Source of the DNA: Streptomyces albireticuli
GTDB lineage: Bacteria; Actinomycetota; Actinomycetes; Streptomycetales; Streptomycetaceae
Direction: 5' to 3'
Assembly: GCF_021228125.1 (NCBI RefSeq)
Contig: NZ_JAJQQS010000009.1
Location: 262,774 to 326,773 of the forward strand
DNA length: 64,000 nucleotides
Part shown: positions 26,712-35,757 of the stretch, one piece after another
Layout of the letters: each line of letters begins with the position of its first letter
Position numbering within the stretch: the stretch's first letter is position 1
The notes under the pieces: generated by a model
The model's database searches: none
Seen by the model: the letters and a program-made list of their open reading frames with translations, nothing else
Told to the model about the DNA's origin: nothing
Program-made: the position numbers and the translations under genes

Positions 26712-28001
26712 TCACCCGGCGGTGACCTTCTGGTCCTTCTTGAGCTGGTCGAAGAGCTGCTTGGCCTTGGCCGTGTCCCACTTCACGGCCACGCCGTCGC
26801 CGCGGGTCGGGAAGTTCGCGGACGCGATCGGCACCGTCAGCTGCTTGCCGTCGCCGCCCGTCACGCCCTTCATCGCCCAGAACATCGACGTCAGGTCGAA
26901 CAGCCCCATGTCCTTGTCGACGATCAGCGTGTCCAGGCCGGAGCCGATCACGGGGTAGAGGCGGAACGGGTTGAGGACCGTGCTCGGCGAGGCGGCCTGC
27001 TTGGCGAGGGTGTTCAGGAACTTCTGCTGGTTGCGCATCCGGCCCAGGTCCTGGTCGGCCTCCTGGTGGCGCTGGCGCACGAAGGCCAGCGACTGGGCGC
27101 CGTCCAGCTCCTGGCAGCCCGCCTTGAAGTCCGCGCCGGAGTCCCGGTCCTTCAGCGGCTTGTCCAGGCACATCTCCACCCCGCCCAGCGCGTCGACCAG
27201 ATTGCGGAAGCCGCCGAAGCCGATCTCCGCGTAGTGGTCGATGCGCAGCCCGGTGTTGAACTCGATGGTCTGTGCGAGCAGCTCCGGCCCGCCGTCGGCG
27301 TAGGCCTGGTTGAGCTTGTGCGTCGAGGCGGGGAACCTCTTGCCGGACTCCTTGCCGGTGAAGGCGGGGATCGTGACGTACGAGTCACGGGGCAGGCTCA
27401 GCATCGTGGTGCCGTTGTCACCGGTGTGCAGGATCATCATCGAGTCGGTGCGCTTGCCGTCCGCCGACCCGGTGTGGAGCTCCTTCTTGTCCTCGTCGGA
27501 CAGGCCCTCGCGGCTGTCGGACCCCACGATCAGATAGTTGGTGCCCTCGCCCGCCGCCGGCCGGTCCTGGACCTTGCCGAGGTCGACCTCGCGGCGCAGC
27601 TTGGAGTCGGCCCAGAAGTACGTGCCCACGGAGACGGCCAGCAGCACCACCACGAAGGCGGTCAGACCGACCGTGATCCGCTTGCGCCAGTTCGGCGGGG
27701 TGGTGCGCGGCGCGCCGCCGCGCGGGCCCCCGCCGTGACCGCCGTGGCCGCCGCGCCCCGGGCCGGCCGGGCCGCCGGGACCGTAGACCTGTCCCGTGTT
27801 GTAGCCGTCGTCCCGGCGGCCGCCGGAGGCGTGGTCCGTGACCGCCGTTCCCTCGTCGTAGCCCGGGACCGGCTGGTACTGGCGGGGTGGCGCCGTGCGC
27901 CGCACATGGGGCATGGCACGGGCGCCCTCGGGCTCGGCATTCGTGCTGCCGCGCCCGTACCGGCCCCGCTCGTCGGTCCGCCCATCCGGCCAATCGCTCA
28001 T
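26712..28001 (-). CDS. LCP (LytR-CpsA-Psr) family protein 1
   Basis: This 429-residue protein has a long cytoplasmic Gly/Arg/His-rich N-terminus and one transmembrane helix (about 110-130). The extracytoplasmic LCP domain carries YLIVGSDSREG, RTDSMMILH, SLPRDSYVTIP, KLNQAYADGG, LVDALGGVEMCLD and LAFVRQRH-x8-GRMRNQQ. LCP proteins transfer polymers such as teichoic acids or other glycans from a lipid carrier to peptidoglycan. It lacks a LytR_C domain. It is divergent from the thioesterase gene and abuts the convergent VOC gene. The ATG at 28001 has no clear ribosome binding site, so the message may be leaderless. Confidence 0.92.
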   Translation of the reverse strand: MSDWPDGRTDERGRYGRGSTNAEPEGARAMPHVRRTAPPRQYQPVPGYDEGTAVTDHASGGRRDDGYNTGQVYGPGGPAGPGRGGHGGHGGGPRGGAPRTTPPNWRKRITVGLTAFVVVLLAVSVGTYFWADSKLRREVDLGKVQDRPAAGEGTNYLIVGSDSREGLSDEDKKELHTGSADGKRTDSMMILHTGDNGTTMLSLPRDSYVTIPAFTGKESGKRFPASTHKLNQAYADGGPELLAQTIEFNTGLRIDHYAEIGFGGFRNLVDALGGVEMCLDKPLKDRDSGADFKAGCQELDGAQSLAFVRQRHQEADQDLGRMRNQQKFLNTLAKQAASPSTVLNPFRLYPVIGSGLDTLIVDKDMGLFDLTSMFWAMKGVTGGDGKQLTVPIASANFPTRGDGVAVKWDTAKAKQLFDQLKKDQKVTAG

Positions 28002-28121
28002 GTAACGCAGTGTGCCTCGACCGCCCGGCCGCCCGGCAGGGCGAGGGCATGATCGGGGCAGGGCTGTTGCAGAGCTGATGCAGAACGACCCTCGCGCGAC
28101 GGGCGGCATACAGTGGTGGAC

Positions 28122-28670
28122 ATGACCATTCAGGACGGGAATCCGGAGACGGACATACCCGGTAAGACGACGTCGGCCTCCCGTACGACGCTGTCCCACA
28201 TCATGACCGGCAGCGACACCAACCTGCTGGGCACCGTCCACGGCGGCGTGATCATGAAGCTGGTGGACGACGTCGCCGGCGCGGTCGCGGGCCGGCACTC
28301 CGGCGGCCCCGCGGTCACCGCGTCCATGGACGAGATGGCCTTCCTGGAGCCGGTCCGCGTGGGGGACCTCGTCCATGTGAAGGCGCAGGTGAACTGGACC
28401 GGCCGGTCCTCCATGGAGGTCGGCGTCCGGGTGCTCGCCGAGCGGTGGAACGAGTCGACCCCCGCCGTCCAGGTCGGCAGCGCGTACCTCGTCTTCGCCG
28501 CGGTCGACGCGGACGGCAAGCCGCGGCGCGTCCCGCCGGTGCTCCCGGAGACGGAGAGGGACCGCAGGCGCTACCAGGAGGCGCAGATCCGGCGTACGCA
28601 CCGCCTCGCGCGGCGCCGGGCGATCATGGAGCTCCGCGAGAAGCGGGCCGCGGACGGTATCGAGGACTGA
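28122..28670 (+). CDS. acyl-CoA thioesterase, hotdog fold
   Basis: This 182-residue YciA-type thioesterase has the LGTVHGGVIMKLVDDVAG core, with the HGG motif and Asp of the active site. TASMDEMAFLEPVRVGDLV and GRSSMEVGVRVLAE complete the hotdog strands, and a charged helical C-terminus (about 150-182) follows. It hydrolyses acyl-CoA to free acid and CoA. TACAGT ends seven bases before the ATG at 28122 and no ribosome binding site is seen, consistent with a leaderless message; GTG codons at 28113 and 28116 are alternatives. Confidence 0.88.
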   Translation: MTIQDGNPETDIPGKTTSASRTTLSHIMTGSDTNLLGTVHGGVIMKLVDDVAGAVAGRHSGGPAVTASMDEMAFLEPVRVGDLVHVKAQVNWTGRSSMEVGVRVLAERWNESTPAVQVGSAYLVFAAVDADGKPRRVPPVLPETERDRRRYQEAQIRRTHRLARRRAIMELREKRAADGIED

Positions 28671-28679
28671 CCGTCCACG

Positions 28680-28905
28680 GGCCCCGGGGATCCGGGGCCT
28701 GCAGCCCGGGCCCTTCCGGGCTGCCGCGCGGTGCCCTCAATCGCCGGACGGGCCGGATTTCGCCCGGGCCGGCCTTTCGCCACCGGGGCCGCGGGCCGGA
28801 TTCCGCTCGGGCCGGCCTTACCGACAGGTCCGGAGACCGGGCTCCAGCCTGTCCGGCGCCTGAGGACATTCGGGAAGGGGCGGGCAGGGGAAAGCCCGCC
28901 CGCCG
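28680..28905. repeat. dispersed intergenic repeat, copy B, with terminator hairpin
   Basis: A perfect 8-bp hairpin, GGCCCCGG-GGAT-CCGGGGCC (28680-28699), follows the thioesterase stop. Then GCTGCCGCGCGGTGCCCTCA (from 28720) matches the left part of copy A near 12010, and GGGAAGGGGCGGGCAGGGGA (from about 28872) matches the right end of copies A and D. No gene is present; it separates convergent genes. Confidence 0.65.
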
Positions 28906-30408
28906 CTACACCCCCGCCGCCCCCACCGGCCCCTCAGGGCAGATCACCTGGTCGCCCGTGACCGCCGCCGCCCCCCGCCGCTTCGGTACCGGCGCGGCGA
29001 TCCGCACCGCCCGTACCTCCTTGAAGTCCAGCCCCAGTGTCACCTTCATCAGCGGGCCCTGCCGGGCCACCGGCCGCAGCTCCGCGCCCGGCAGCGCCGC
29101 CGCCAGGGAGCGCACCGAGCGGTCCCAGCGCGGGTCGTAGGCGATCACCGTGCGCCGCTGCGGGACCGGTACCCGCGCGTCCGCCGGCAGGCCCGTCGTG
29201 CTGAAGCCGGTCGCGCGCAGGTCCAGGTCGGTGGCGCGGGCGAGGCCCTGGCGGCCGCTGCCGTTGTAGACCTGGACCCGGATCTTCTGGGGCGCCACCT
29301 CGACCGGCACCGGCGGCCCCGACAGCCGGCGCGGCGCCTTGGCGTCGTGCGCCCGCCGGTTGCGCTCGGTGAGCGGCCGGTCCTCGCGCAGGGCCTGGAA
29401 GAGCTTGCCGGCCGCCGCGTCGTCCCACTTCACGGTCGAGCCGATGCGCGGGACGGGGAAGTCCGCGACCCCCACCGGCACCGAGACGAACTCCGCCGAG
29501 GAGGGCGAGAGATTGCGCATCGCCCGGCCCAGCCCGACCAGCTCGTCCCCGCCGAAGCCCCGGTCGGCGCGGACGGAGCCCAGCAGCGTGGCGGATACCT
29601 CCTGGAACTTCACCGGGTTCAGCAGCACCCCGCTGCTCGTCGCCTGGTGCAGGAGCGAGGCGAGGAAGCGCTGCTGCCGCTGCATCCGGCCCAGGTCGGC
29701 GGCGCCGTCGAGGTGCCGGGAGCGCACGTACTGCAGCGCCTGCCCACCGTCCAGGTCGCTGGGCCCGGCCGGCAGGTCCAGCCCGCTGTAGCGGTCCCGG
29801 AGCGGCTTGGCCGAGCACACCCGCACCCCGCCCAGGACGTCGACGGTGCGCATGAAGCTCACGAAGTCGACCTCCAGATAGTGATCGACGTGCACACCGG
29901 TCAGGTTCTCCACCGTCCGCACGGTCAGGCTGGGGCCGCCCTCGGCGTAGGCGGCGTTGAGCTTCTGCGGGTGGGCGGGGTGCCTGCGGCCGGCCTCGTC
30001 GGTGCGCTCGGGGATCATCGCGTAGGTGTCGCGGGGCAGGCTGACCACGGTCGCCCGGTCGCGCTCGGCGGAGAGGTGGACGAGCATCAGCGTGTCCGTG
30101 CAGTGGCAGGGGGCACCGCCCAGGTGGTAGCGCTCCCGCTGGGCCCGGCTGATCCGCTCCCGGCCGTCCGTGCCCACCAGCAGCACGTTCATCCCCTGAC
30201 GGGTCTCGGGCGGCCGGTTCACCAGCCCGCGGAAGGCGTCCACCCGATCGATCCTGCTGTCGATCCCGCTGACCACGGCATGCCCGATGCCCCCGGCCCC
30301 CAGCACCGCCAGCGCGGCCAGCGAGGTGATCCGCAGCCCCCAGCGGGGCCGGCGGGGGGCGCCGTGGCGGGCCCGGCGCGAGCGCGGGTTGCGGGCCGGT
30401 GCGGTCAT
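28906..30408 (-). CDS. LCP family protein 2 with C-terminal LytR_C domain
   Basis: This 500-residue protein has an Arg-rich start, a transmembrane helix (about 26-45) and an LCP domain (about 70-330; MNVLLVGTDGRE, CTDTLMLVHLS, VVSLPRDTYAMIP, KLNAAYAEGG, VDHYLEVDF, VDVLGGVRVCS, ALQYVRSRH-x9-GRMQRQQRFL). A LytR_C domain follows (about 370-460; IRVQVYNGSGRQGLA). It should attach glycopolymers to peptidoglycan. GGAGG lies five bases before the ATG. It is divergent from the glycosyltransferase gene, with which it may act. Confidence 0.93.
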   Translation of the reverse strand: MTAPARNPRSRRARHGAPRRPRWGLRITSLAALAVLGAGGIGHAVVSGIDSRIDRVDAFRGLVNRPPETRQGMNVLLVGTDGRERISRAQRERYHLGGAPCHCTDTLMLVHLSAERDRATVVSLPRDTYAMIPERTDEAGRRHPAHPQKLNAAYAEGGPSLTVRTVENLTGVHVDHYLEVDFVSFMRTVDVLGGVRVCSAKPLRDRYSGLDLPAGPSDLDGGQALQYVRSRHLDGAADLGRMQRQQRFLASLLHQATSSGVLLNPVKFQEVSATLLGSVRADRGFGGDELVGLGRAMRNLSPSSAEFVSVPVGVADFPVPRIGSTVKWDDAAAGKLFQALREDRPLTERNRRAHDAKAPRRLSGPPVPVEVAPQKIRVQVYNGSGRQGLARATDLDLRATGFSTTGLPADARVPVPQRRTVIAYDPRWDRSVRSLAAALPGAELRPVARQGPLMKVTLGLDFKEVRAVRIAAPVPKRRGAAAVTGDQVICPEGPVGAAGV

Positions 30409-30630
30409 GGGGACCTCCGCGACGGACGGGACCAGGACGGGGCCGGACCCGGAAGGGCCAGGGAGCGGTCACGGTATGCCCATACGATCTACGGACCGCG
30501 CCCCCACGCCGTTCGGGTCACGCCTGCCACCCGGCCGGGAGCGTCGGCTTCCGCCATTAGCGGTAACGTGACGGACGAGTCCGCCGCCCCCCGCCCGTCC
30601 GGTGAGTGACCCCCGTACCCCCGAGGAACC

Positions 30631-31644
30631 ATGCCCGAACAGCAGCCGCCCGCCGTTTCCGTGATCATGCCGGTGCTCAACGAGGAGCGGTATCTGCGCA
30701 CCTCCGTGCGGCACATCCTGGAACAGGAGTACGCCGGCGAGCTGGAGGTCGTGATCGCCCTCGGTCCGTCCACGGACCGCACGGACGAGATCGCCGCCGA
30801 GCTCGTCCGGGAGGACCCCCGGGTCCACACCGTCCCCAACCCCACCGGCCGGACGCCCGCCGCGCTCAACGCCGCGATCAAGGCGTCCCGTCACCCGATC
30901 GTGGTGCGCGTGGACGGCCACGGCATGCTGTCGCCGAACTACATCGCGACGGCCGTGCGGCTGCTCGACGAGACGGGCGCGCAGAACGTCGGCGGCCTGA
31001 TGCACGCCGAGGGCGAGAACGACTGGGAGCACGCGGTCGCCGCCGCCATGACCTCGAAGATCGGCGTGGGCAACGCGGCCTTCCACACGGGCGGTGCGGC
31101 CGGCCCCGCCGAGACCGTGTACCTGGGCGTCTTCCGGCGTGAGGCGCTGGAGCAGCAGGGCGGCTACAACGAGGAGTTCATCCGCGCCCAGGACTGGGAG
31201 CTGAACTTCCGGATCCGTGAGGCGGGCGGGCTGATCTGGTTCTCGCCGGAGCTCAAGGTCTCCTACCGGCCGCGCCCGAGCGTGAAGGCGCTCGCCAAGC
31301 AGTACAAGGACTACGGCCGCTGGCGGCACGTCGTCGCCCGCTACCACCAGGGCTCGATCAACCTCCGCTACCTCGCGCCGCCGACCGCCGTCGTGGCCAT
31401 CGCCGCGGGCGTGGTGGTCGGCGCGGCCGTCACCCCCTGGGGCCTGGTCGTGCCGGCCGGGTACCTGGCGGCGATCGCCGCGGGCTCGGTGCCGGCGGGC
31501 AAGGGCCTGCCGCTCAAGGCGCGGGCGCAGATCCCGGTGGCGCTGGCGACGATGCACATGTCGTGGGGGTTCGGCTTCCTGACCAGCCCCCGCTCGCTGG
31601 CCCGCAAGGTCATCGCCAGCCGCCGCCCGGCGGTCACGAAGTAG
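30631..31644 (+). CDS. family 2 glycosyltransferase, membrane-anchored
   Basis: This 337-residue protein has an N-terminal GT-A domain (about 8-235; VSVIMPVLNEERYL, RVDGHGM as the DxD-like metal site, RAQDWELNFRIREAGG as the acceptor/base region). Two or three C-terminal membrane helices follow (about 250-315). It resembles ExoA-type transferases of exopolysaccharide synthesis; donor and acceptor are unknown. GAGGA precedes the ATG. Lying between LCP genes, it probably helps build the wall glycan those proteins attach. Confidence 0.9.
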   Translation: MPEQQPPAVSVIMPVLNEERYLRTSVRHILEQEYAGELEVVIALGPSTDRTDEIAAELVREDPRVHTVPNPTGRTPAALNAAIKASRHPIVVRVDGHGMLSPNYIATAVRLLDETGAQNVGGLMHAEGENDWEHAVAAAMTSKIGVGNAAFHTGGAAGPAETVYLGVFRREALEQQGGYNEEFIRAQDWELNFRIREAGGLIWFSPELKVSYRPRPSVKALAKQYKDYGRWRHVVARYHQGSINLRYLAPPTAVVAIAAGVVVGAAVTPWGLVVPAGYLAAIAAGSVPAGKGLPLKARAQIPVALATMHMSWGFGFLTSPRSLARKVIASRRPAVTK

Positions 31645-31654
31645 GCGGCGCGCC

Positions 31655-31684
31655 GCCGTACGGGCCCGCCCGGGCCCGTACGGC
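31655..31684. terminator. bidirectional terminator hairpin
   Basis: A perfect 13-bp stem, GCCGTACGGGCCC (31655-31667) and its complement (31672-31684), with loop GCCC lies between the convergent glycosyltransferase and LCP 3 genes. Confidence 0.75.
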
Positions 31685-31756
31685 TTCCCGTCCACGGACG
31701 GGCCCCGCTCGGCGTCGATTCAGCTCGGCATCGGTTCAGCTCGGAATCGATGCGGC

Positions 31757-33616
31757 TCAGAAACGATTCAGCGAGTTGACCTTCATACAGGCCGACGTGT
31801 CGTTGCCGTTGAGCGGGTCCGAGCTCTCGGGCGCCTTGTTGTCGTCGCCCTTGCCGTCCTTCTTCTCGCTGTCCTTCTTCTCGCCGTCCTTCTCGGCGCC
31901 GTCCTTCTTGGGATCGTCCTTCGCGTCGTCCGCGGCCTTCGGGTAGGACGTGCCCGTACGCCAGTCCCCGCCGACGACCAGGGTCAGCCCGTCGACGGCC
32001 GTGGACATCCGCAGTGCGCTGTCCGGCAGGCCCAGGGCCTTGGCCAGCGCCTCGGCGTCGCCGCGCTGGGAGGCCTTCGCGTAGCTGAGCGTCGTGTCGG
32101 CCTGCGACCGGGGCGTGGAGTCCGCCGTGGCCTTGCTGAACCCCTGCTTCACCAGGAAGGCGGCGATGTCGGAGCCCCGGCCGACGGCCACGGGCTGGGC
32201 GGCGGTGCCGGTGCCGTTGAAGACCGTGACGTCGACGGCGCTCTTCGGGCCGCTCGGGGCCGCGGGGGAGGCGCTCTTCTCCTTCTTCTTGTCCTTGCCG
32301 TCGAGCGCGATGTCGTTGCGCACCAGCGAGAAGAGCTTGTCCGCGTCGCCCGGCTTGGGGACCACGTGCGCGTCCGGGTTCTGCGGGTCGGAGACCCACG
32401 GCATGGTGGTCATGGTGATCCGGCCGGACGGCACGCGCTTGATGTCGTCGGCGAGGTCGTAGAGCTTCTTGACCGAGCCGAGGTCCTTGTCGACGGTGAG
32501 TGCCTTGGTCGCGGCCTCGGCGAGGTCGGTGAGCTGGCCCGGGTCGGAGAGCTTGGTGCCGGACTTGAGCTGGCGGACCATCGAGTTCATGTACATGTGC
32601 TGGGCGTGGGTGCGGCCGATGTCGCTGCCGTCCTCGAAGCCGTGCCGGGTGCGCAGCCACTGGAGGGCCTGCTCGCCCTTGACGTTGTGCCGGCCCTTGC
32701 GCAGCCGGAGCCCCGACTTGTCGTCGTAGACGTTGTTGTCGACGCAGACCGGGACACCGCCGACGGCGTCGGCCATGTTCACCACACCGGCGAAGTCGAT
32801 CATCATGAAGTGGTCGACGGGGATGCCGGTGAGCTCCTCCCAGGTGGCCACCGTGCAGCCGGGGCCGCCGTTCATCAGGCTGGTGTTGATGATCTGGCGG
32901 TCCGTCTCCCGGTAGACCTTGCCGTCCTCCGGGTCGGTGCACTTGGGGATCGTCACCCGGGTGTCGCGCGGGACGCTGATGACCGACATGTTGGAGCGGT
33001 CCGCCGAGACGTGGACCAGCATCTGCACATCGGCGAGCGGTTTGCGGCCGGCGTCCTCGCGGGCGCCGCCGAGGGCGACGTTCTCCGCGCTGTTCCGGCT
33101 GTCCGAGCCCAGGAGCAGGATGTTCAGGGGCCGCTGGCCGGCGGCGTTGGCGGCGCTGCGGTCGAGCCGCTTGTCGCCGAGGTTGAGCGCGTCCTTCTTG
33201 AGGTTGCCGTTGAGGTGCTCGTAGTAGAAGTACCCCGCGGCGGCGGTGCCGAGGATGAGGACCGCGAGGCAGAGCGCGGTCCAGCGGGCTATTCGGCCCG
33301 CGCGGGTGCGCCGGGCACGGGCCTTGCCGTGACCCGACTTACCGTCACCGGCCGTGGTGCCGGAAGTCTTGGTGTCACCGGACTTGGGGGCGGAATGCTT
33401 GCCATTGCCGGATTTGGTGGCGGAATGCTTGCCGCCGCCGGACCCGTTCCCGCCGGTTCCGGCGGCGCCGCTCTCCCCGGCACCGGTCTCCGGCGCGTCC
33501 TCCGGCTTCCCGGCCGTCTTCGCGGTGATCTTCCCGGCCGCGCCGGTTTCCTTCCGGCCGCGGGCCCCCGGGACGCGGCCGCGCGCCCGCGGCCCCCGCA
33601 CACTGCTGTCCCGCAT
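31757..33616 (-). CDS. LCP family protein 3 with LytR_C domain and low-complexity ends
   Basis: This 619-residue protein has a cytoplasmic N-terminus with GGKHSATKSG/GNGKHSAPKSG repeats (about 60-90), a transmembrane helix (111-131) and an LCP domain (about 165-420; LNILLLGSDSRN, DVQMLVHVS, VISVPRDTRVTIP, VDHFMMIDFAGVV, LQWLRTRHGFEDGSDIGR). A LytR_C domain (about 455-560; VDVTVFNGTG) leads to a Lys/Asp-rich tail (KKDGEKKDSEKKD type) ending MKVNSLNRF. GGGGAGG precedes the ATG. The charged tail outside the membrane is unusual. It probably ligates cell-wall glycopolymers. Confidence 0.92.
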   Translation of the reverse strand: MRDSSVRGPRARGRVPGARGRKETGAAGKITAKTAGKPEDAPETGAGESGAAGTGGNGSGGGKHSATKSGNGKHSAPKSGDTKTSGTTAGDGKSGHGKARARRTRAGRIARWTALCLAVLILGTAAAGYFYYEHLNGNLKKDALNLGDKRLDRSAANAAGQRPLNILLLGSDSRNSAENVALGGAREDAGRKPLADVQMLVHVSADRSNMSVISVPRDTRVTIPKCTDPEDGKVYRETDRQIINTSLMNGGPGCTVATWEELTGIPVDHFMMIDFAGVVNMADAVGGVPVCVDNNVYDDKSGLRLRKGRHNVKGEQALQWLRTRHGFEDGSDIGRTHAQHMYMNSMVRQLKSGTKLSDPGQLTDLAEAATKALTVDKDLGSVKKLYDLADDIKRVPSGRITMTTMPWVSDPQNPDAHVVPKPGDADKLFSLVRNDIALDGKDKKKEKSASPAAPSGPKSAVDVTVFNGTGTAAQPVAVGRGSDIAAFLVKQGFSKATADSTPRSQADTTLSYAKASQRGDAEALAKALGLPDSALRMSTAVDGLTLVVGGDWRTGTSYPKAADDAKDDPKKDGAEKDGEKKDSEKKDGKGDDNKAPESSDPLNGNDTSACMKVNSLNRF

Positions 33617-33772
33617 GGGGCCTCCCCTTAACTGCTGCGTCCGGCCCGATGGGCAGGCGTGTCTGATCTCGTCACTCTGTGCACGCAGAGCGCTCCGAGC
33701 GGATCGTACGGCCGTGCCGTGCTCAGATGACCGGTCGTCCGATAGTGAGATGCGTGTGTGCGGGGGCTGGGT

Positions 33773-35530
33773 TCACTTGGCGCAGATGTTCTTGTCGTCC
33801 GCTTCGACCTTTTGGATGCCTTCCGGCGCCTTCGCGGGCGTCGGCACGGATACCGGAGTGCCCGCGGCCTTGTAGTCGGCGCCGAGCGTGAGAGTCATCT
33901 CCGCGGTCGGGGCGGCGTCCGCCTTGCCCACCTTGAGCGCCTCGACGGGCAGGCCCATGACCTCCGCGAGACGGCGCGCCTGATCGGCCTGGTTGGGCGC
34001 GAACTCCAGGACGGTCTTGTCCAGCTTCTTGCCGCCGACGGCGTTGCCGCCGTTGCTCGTCAGGCGCATGCCCTTGGTGTTCTGCATCCAGACGACGGCC
34101 TCCTGGGCGGCGCCGATCCGGCCGCTGCCGTTGAGGACCTTCACCCGGACGCTCCCGGGCTCGGCCTTGGGCCCCTTGAGGAGGGCGTCCTGGGCGGCGT
34201 CCGCCTTCTCCTGCTCCTTCTTCTCCTTCTCCTTCACCTCGGTGAGGGAGACGTCGTCGCGGACCATGGCGAAGAGCGGATCGGACTTCGTCTTGTCGAG
34301 GACGACCGTCTTGTGGTTCTTGCCCTCGGCGGGGTTGTCCTTGACCGGGACGGTCACGAAGGAGATGTTCTTGATGTTGACCCGGCTGAGGTCCTTCGCC
34401 AGCTTGGTCAGATTGCTGACGGACCCTATTCCCGTGTCGACCGTCAGGGACTTCGTCGCCGCGTCACCGAGGTTGTAGAGCTTCTTGGGGTTGGTGAAGG
34501 TGTCGTCCGACTTCATCTCGCGGATCATCGAACTCAGGAACTGCTGCTGGAGCTTGATCCGGTCCAGGTCGCTCTCGAAGCCCACGCTGTGCCGGGTGCG
34601 GACGAAGGCGAGCGCGTCCTCGCCCTGGATCTTGTGCCGTCCCTTGCTGAGCTTGAGGTGCGACTTGGGGTCGTCGATGTCCTTGGCCAGGCAGACCTCG
34701 ACGCCGCCGACGGCCGCCGACATCTGCTTCACGGCGTTGAAGTCCGCCATCATGAAGTGACTGACCTTCAGGCCCGTGAGCGCCTCGACGGTCCGCCAGG
34801 TGCAGCCCGGGTCGCGGTCCTCCTGGCCGAGGCTCTCGTTGAACCGGACGCCCGTGGAACCCGGGATCGTCGTGGTCTTGCCGTCCTTCTTGGTGGTGCA
34901 CTCCGGGATGTCGGTGATCATGTCGCGCGGGATGGAGAGCGCCGTGGCGTTCGACCGGTCCTCGGAGACATGGAAGAGCAGCGTGGTGTCCGCGTGCCCG
35001 ACGCTGCCCTCGTCGCCGTAACCCTGGTTGCCCTTGCCGTCACGCTTGTCGGTACCGATGACCAGGATGTTGACGGGGCCCTTGGTGACGGCGGCGTTGT
35101 CCACACCGACATCGATCTTGTTGAGGTTGTTGTTGAAGTGCTGGTAGAGCAGATACGCGCCCAGTGAGCCGCCGACCAGCACAAAGGCGAGGGTGCCGCC
35201 GGTCCACAGCATCACCTTCTTCTTCGTGCTCTTCTTCGGCTTGGGGCGCCGCCGGCCCGTGGCCGGCTTGGCCCCCGCCCGCCGCCCGCCGCCGCCACCG
35301 CCGCGCTGCGGCGGCACGGCGCGGCGGCCGGGCGGCGCCTCGGTGCTTCGGGGCTTGGGCGGAGCGGCCGGGGCATCGGCGGTGGAAGCAGTGCTGGAGC
35401 TGTGCCCGGAGGCCTGCCCGGCCTCCTCGGCTTGGTCAAGACGCAGCTCGTAGCTGCCGGTTTTCGGGTCGAAGACCCACTGGTCGGCGGGGTCGATGCC
35501 GCCCGCCCGCCCACGGCCTTGCGCGTCCAC
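33773..35530 (-). CDS. LCP family protein 4 with LytR_C domain
   Basis: This 585-residue protein starts at the GTG at 35530, giving the DAQGRGRAGGIDPADQWV opening I recall from streptomycete homologs; GGAGG lies 12 bases upstream. A long Pro/Gly/Arg/Lys-rich cytoplasmic part (40-105) precedes a transmembrane helix (106-129). The LCP domain (about 145-400) has VNILVIGTDKRDG, ADTTLLFHVS, SIPRDMITDIP, VSHFMMADF, LAFVRTRHSVGFESDLDR and QQQFLSSM, followed by LytR_C (about 460-560, VRVKVLNGSGR). It ends DDKNICAK, so the final Cys lies outside the membrane. Confidence 0.92.
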   Translation of the reverse strand: MDAQGRGRAGGIDPADQWVFDPKTGSYELRLDQAEEAGQASGHSSSTASTADAPAAPPKPRSTEAPPGRRAVPPQRGGGGGGRRAGAKPATGRRRPKPKKSTKKKVMLWTGGTLAFVLVGGSLGAYLLYQHFNNNLNKIDVGVDNAAVTKGPVNILVIGTDKRDGKGNQGYGDEGSVGHADTTLLFHVSEDRSNATALSIPRDMITDIPECTTKKDGKTTTIPGSTGVRFNESLGQEDRDPGCTWRTVEALTGLKVSHFMMADFNAVKQMSAAVGGVEVCLAKDIDDPKSHLKLSKGRHKIQGEDALAFVRTRHSVGFESDLDRIKLQQQFLSSMIREMKSDDTFTNPKKLYNLGDAATKSLTVDTGIGSVSNLTKLAKDLSRVNIKNISFVTVPVKDNPAEGKNHKTVVLDKTKSDPLFAMVRDDVSLTEVKEKEKKEQEKADAAQDALLKGPKAEPGSVRVKVLNGSGRIGAAQEAVVWMQNTKGMRLTSNGGNAVGGKKLDKTVLEFAPNQADQARRLAEVMGLPVEALKVGKADAAPTAEMTLTLGADYKAAGTPVSVPTPAKAPEGIQKVEADDKNICAK

Positions 35531-35757
35531 GGTCGCTTGAATCCTCCGTCGGTGCCACGCGGCGCCTACCCCCCAGAGGCGCTCGGTCACGTCATCAGTG
35601 CAGTGCGCGGTCAGCCGGCCGTGCGCACCGGATCGCTCACACTATCCGCCCAGTTCAGCGCCAAGCGACGCCGGTGACAAATTCCACTCCCCTACAACTG
35701 GGCAATCTGCCCAATCCCTTCGCCCACGCAAAAACCCGATCATACGCTTCGGGCGAT

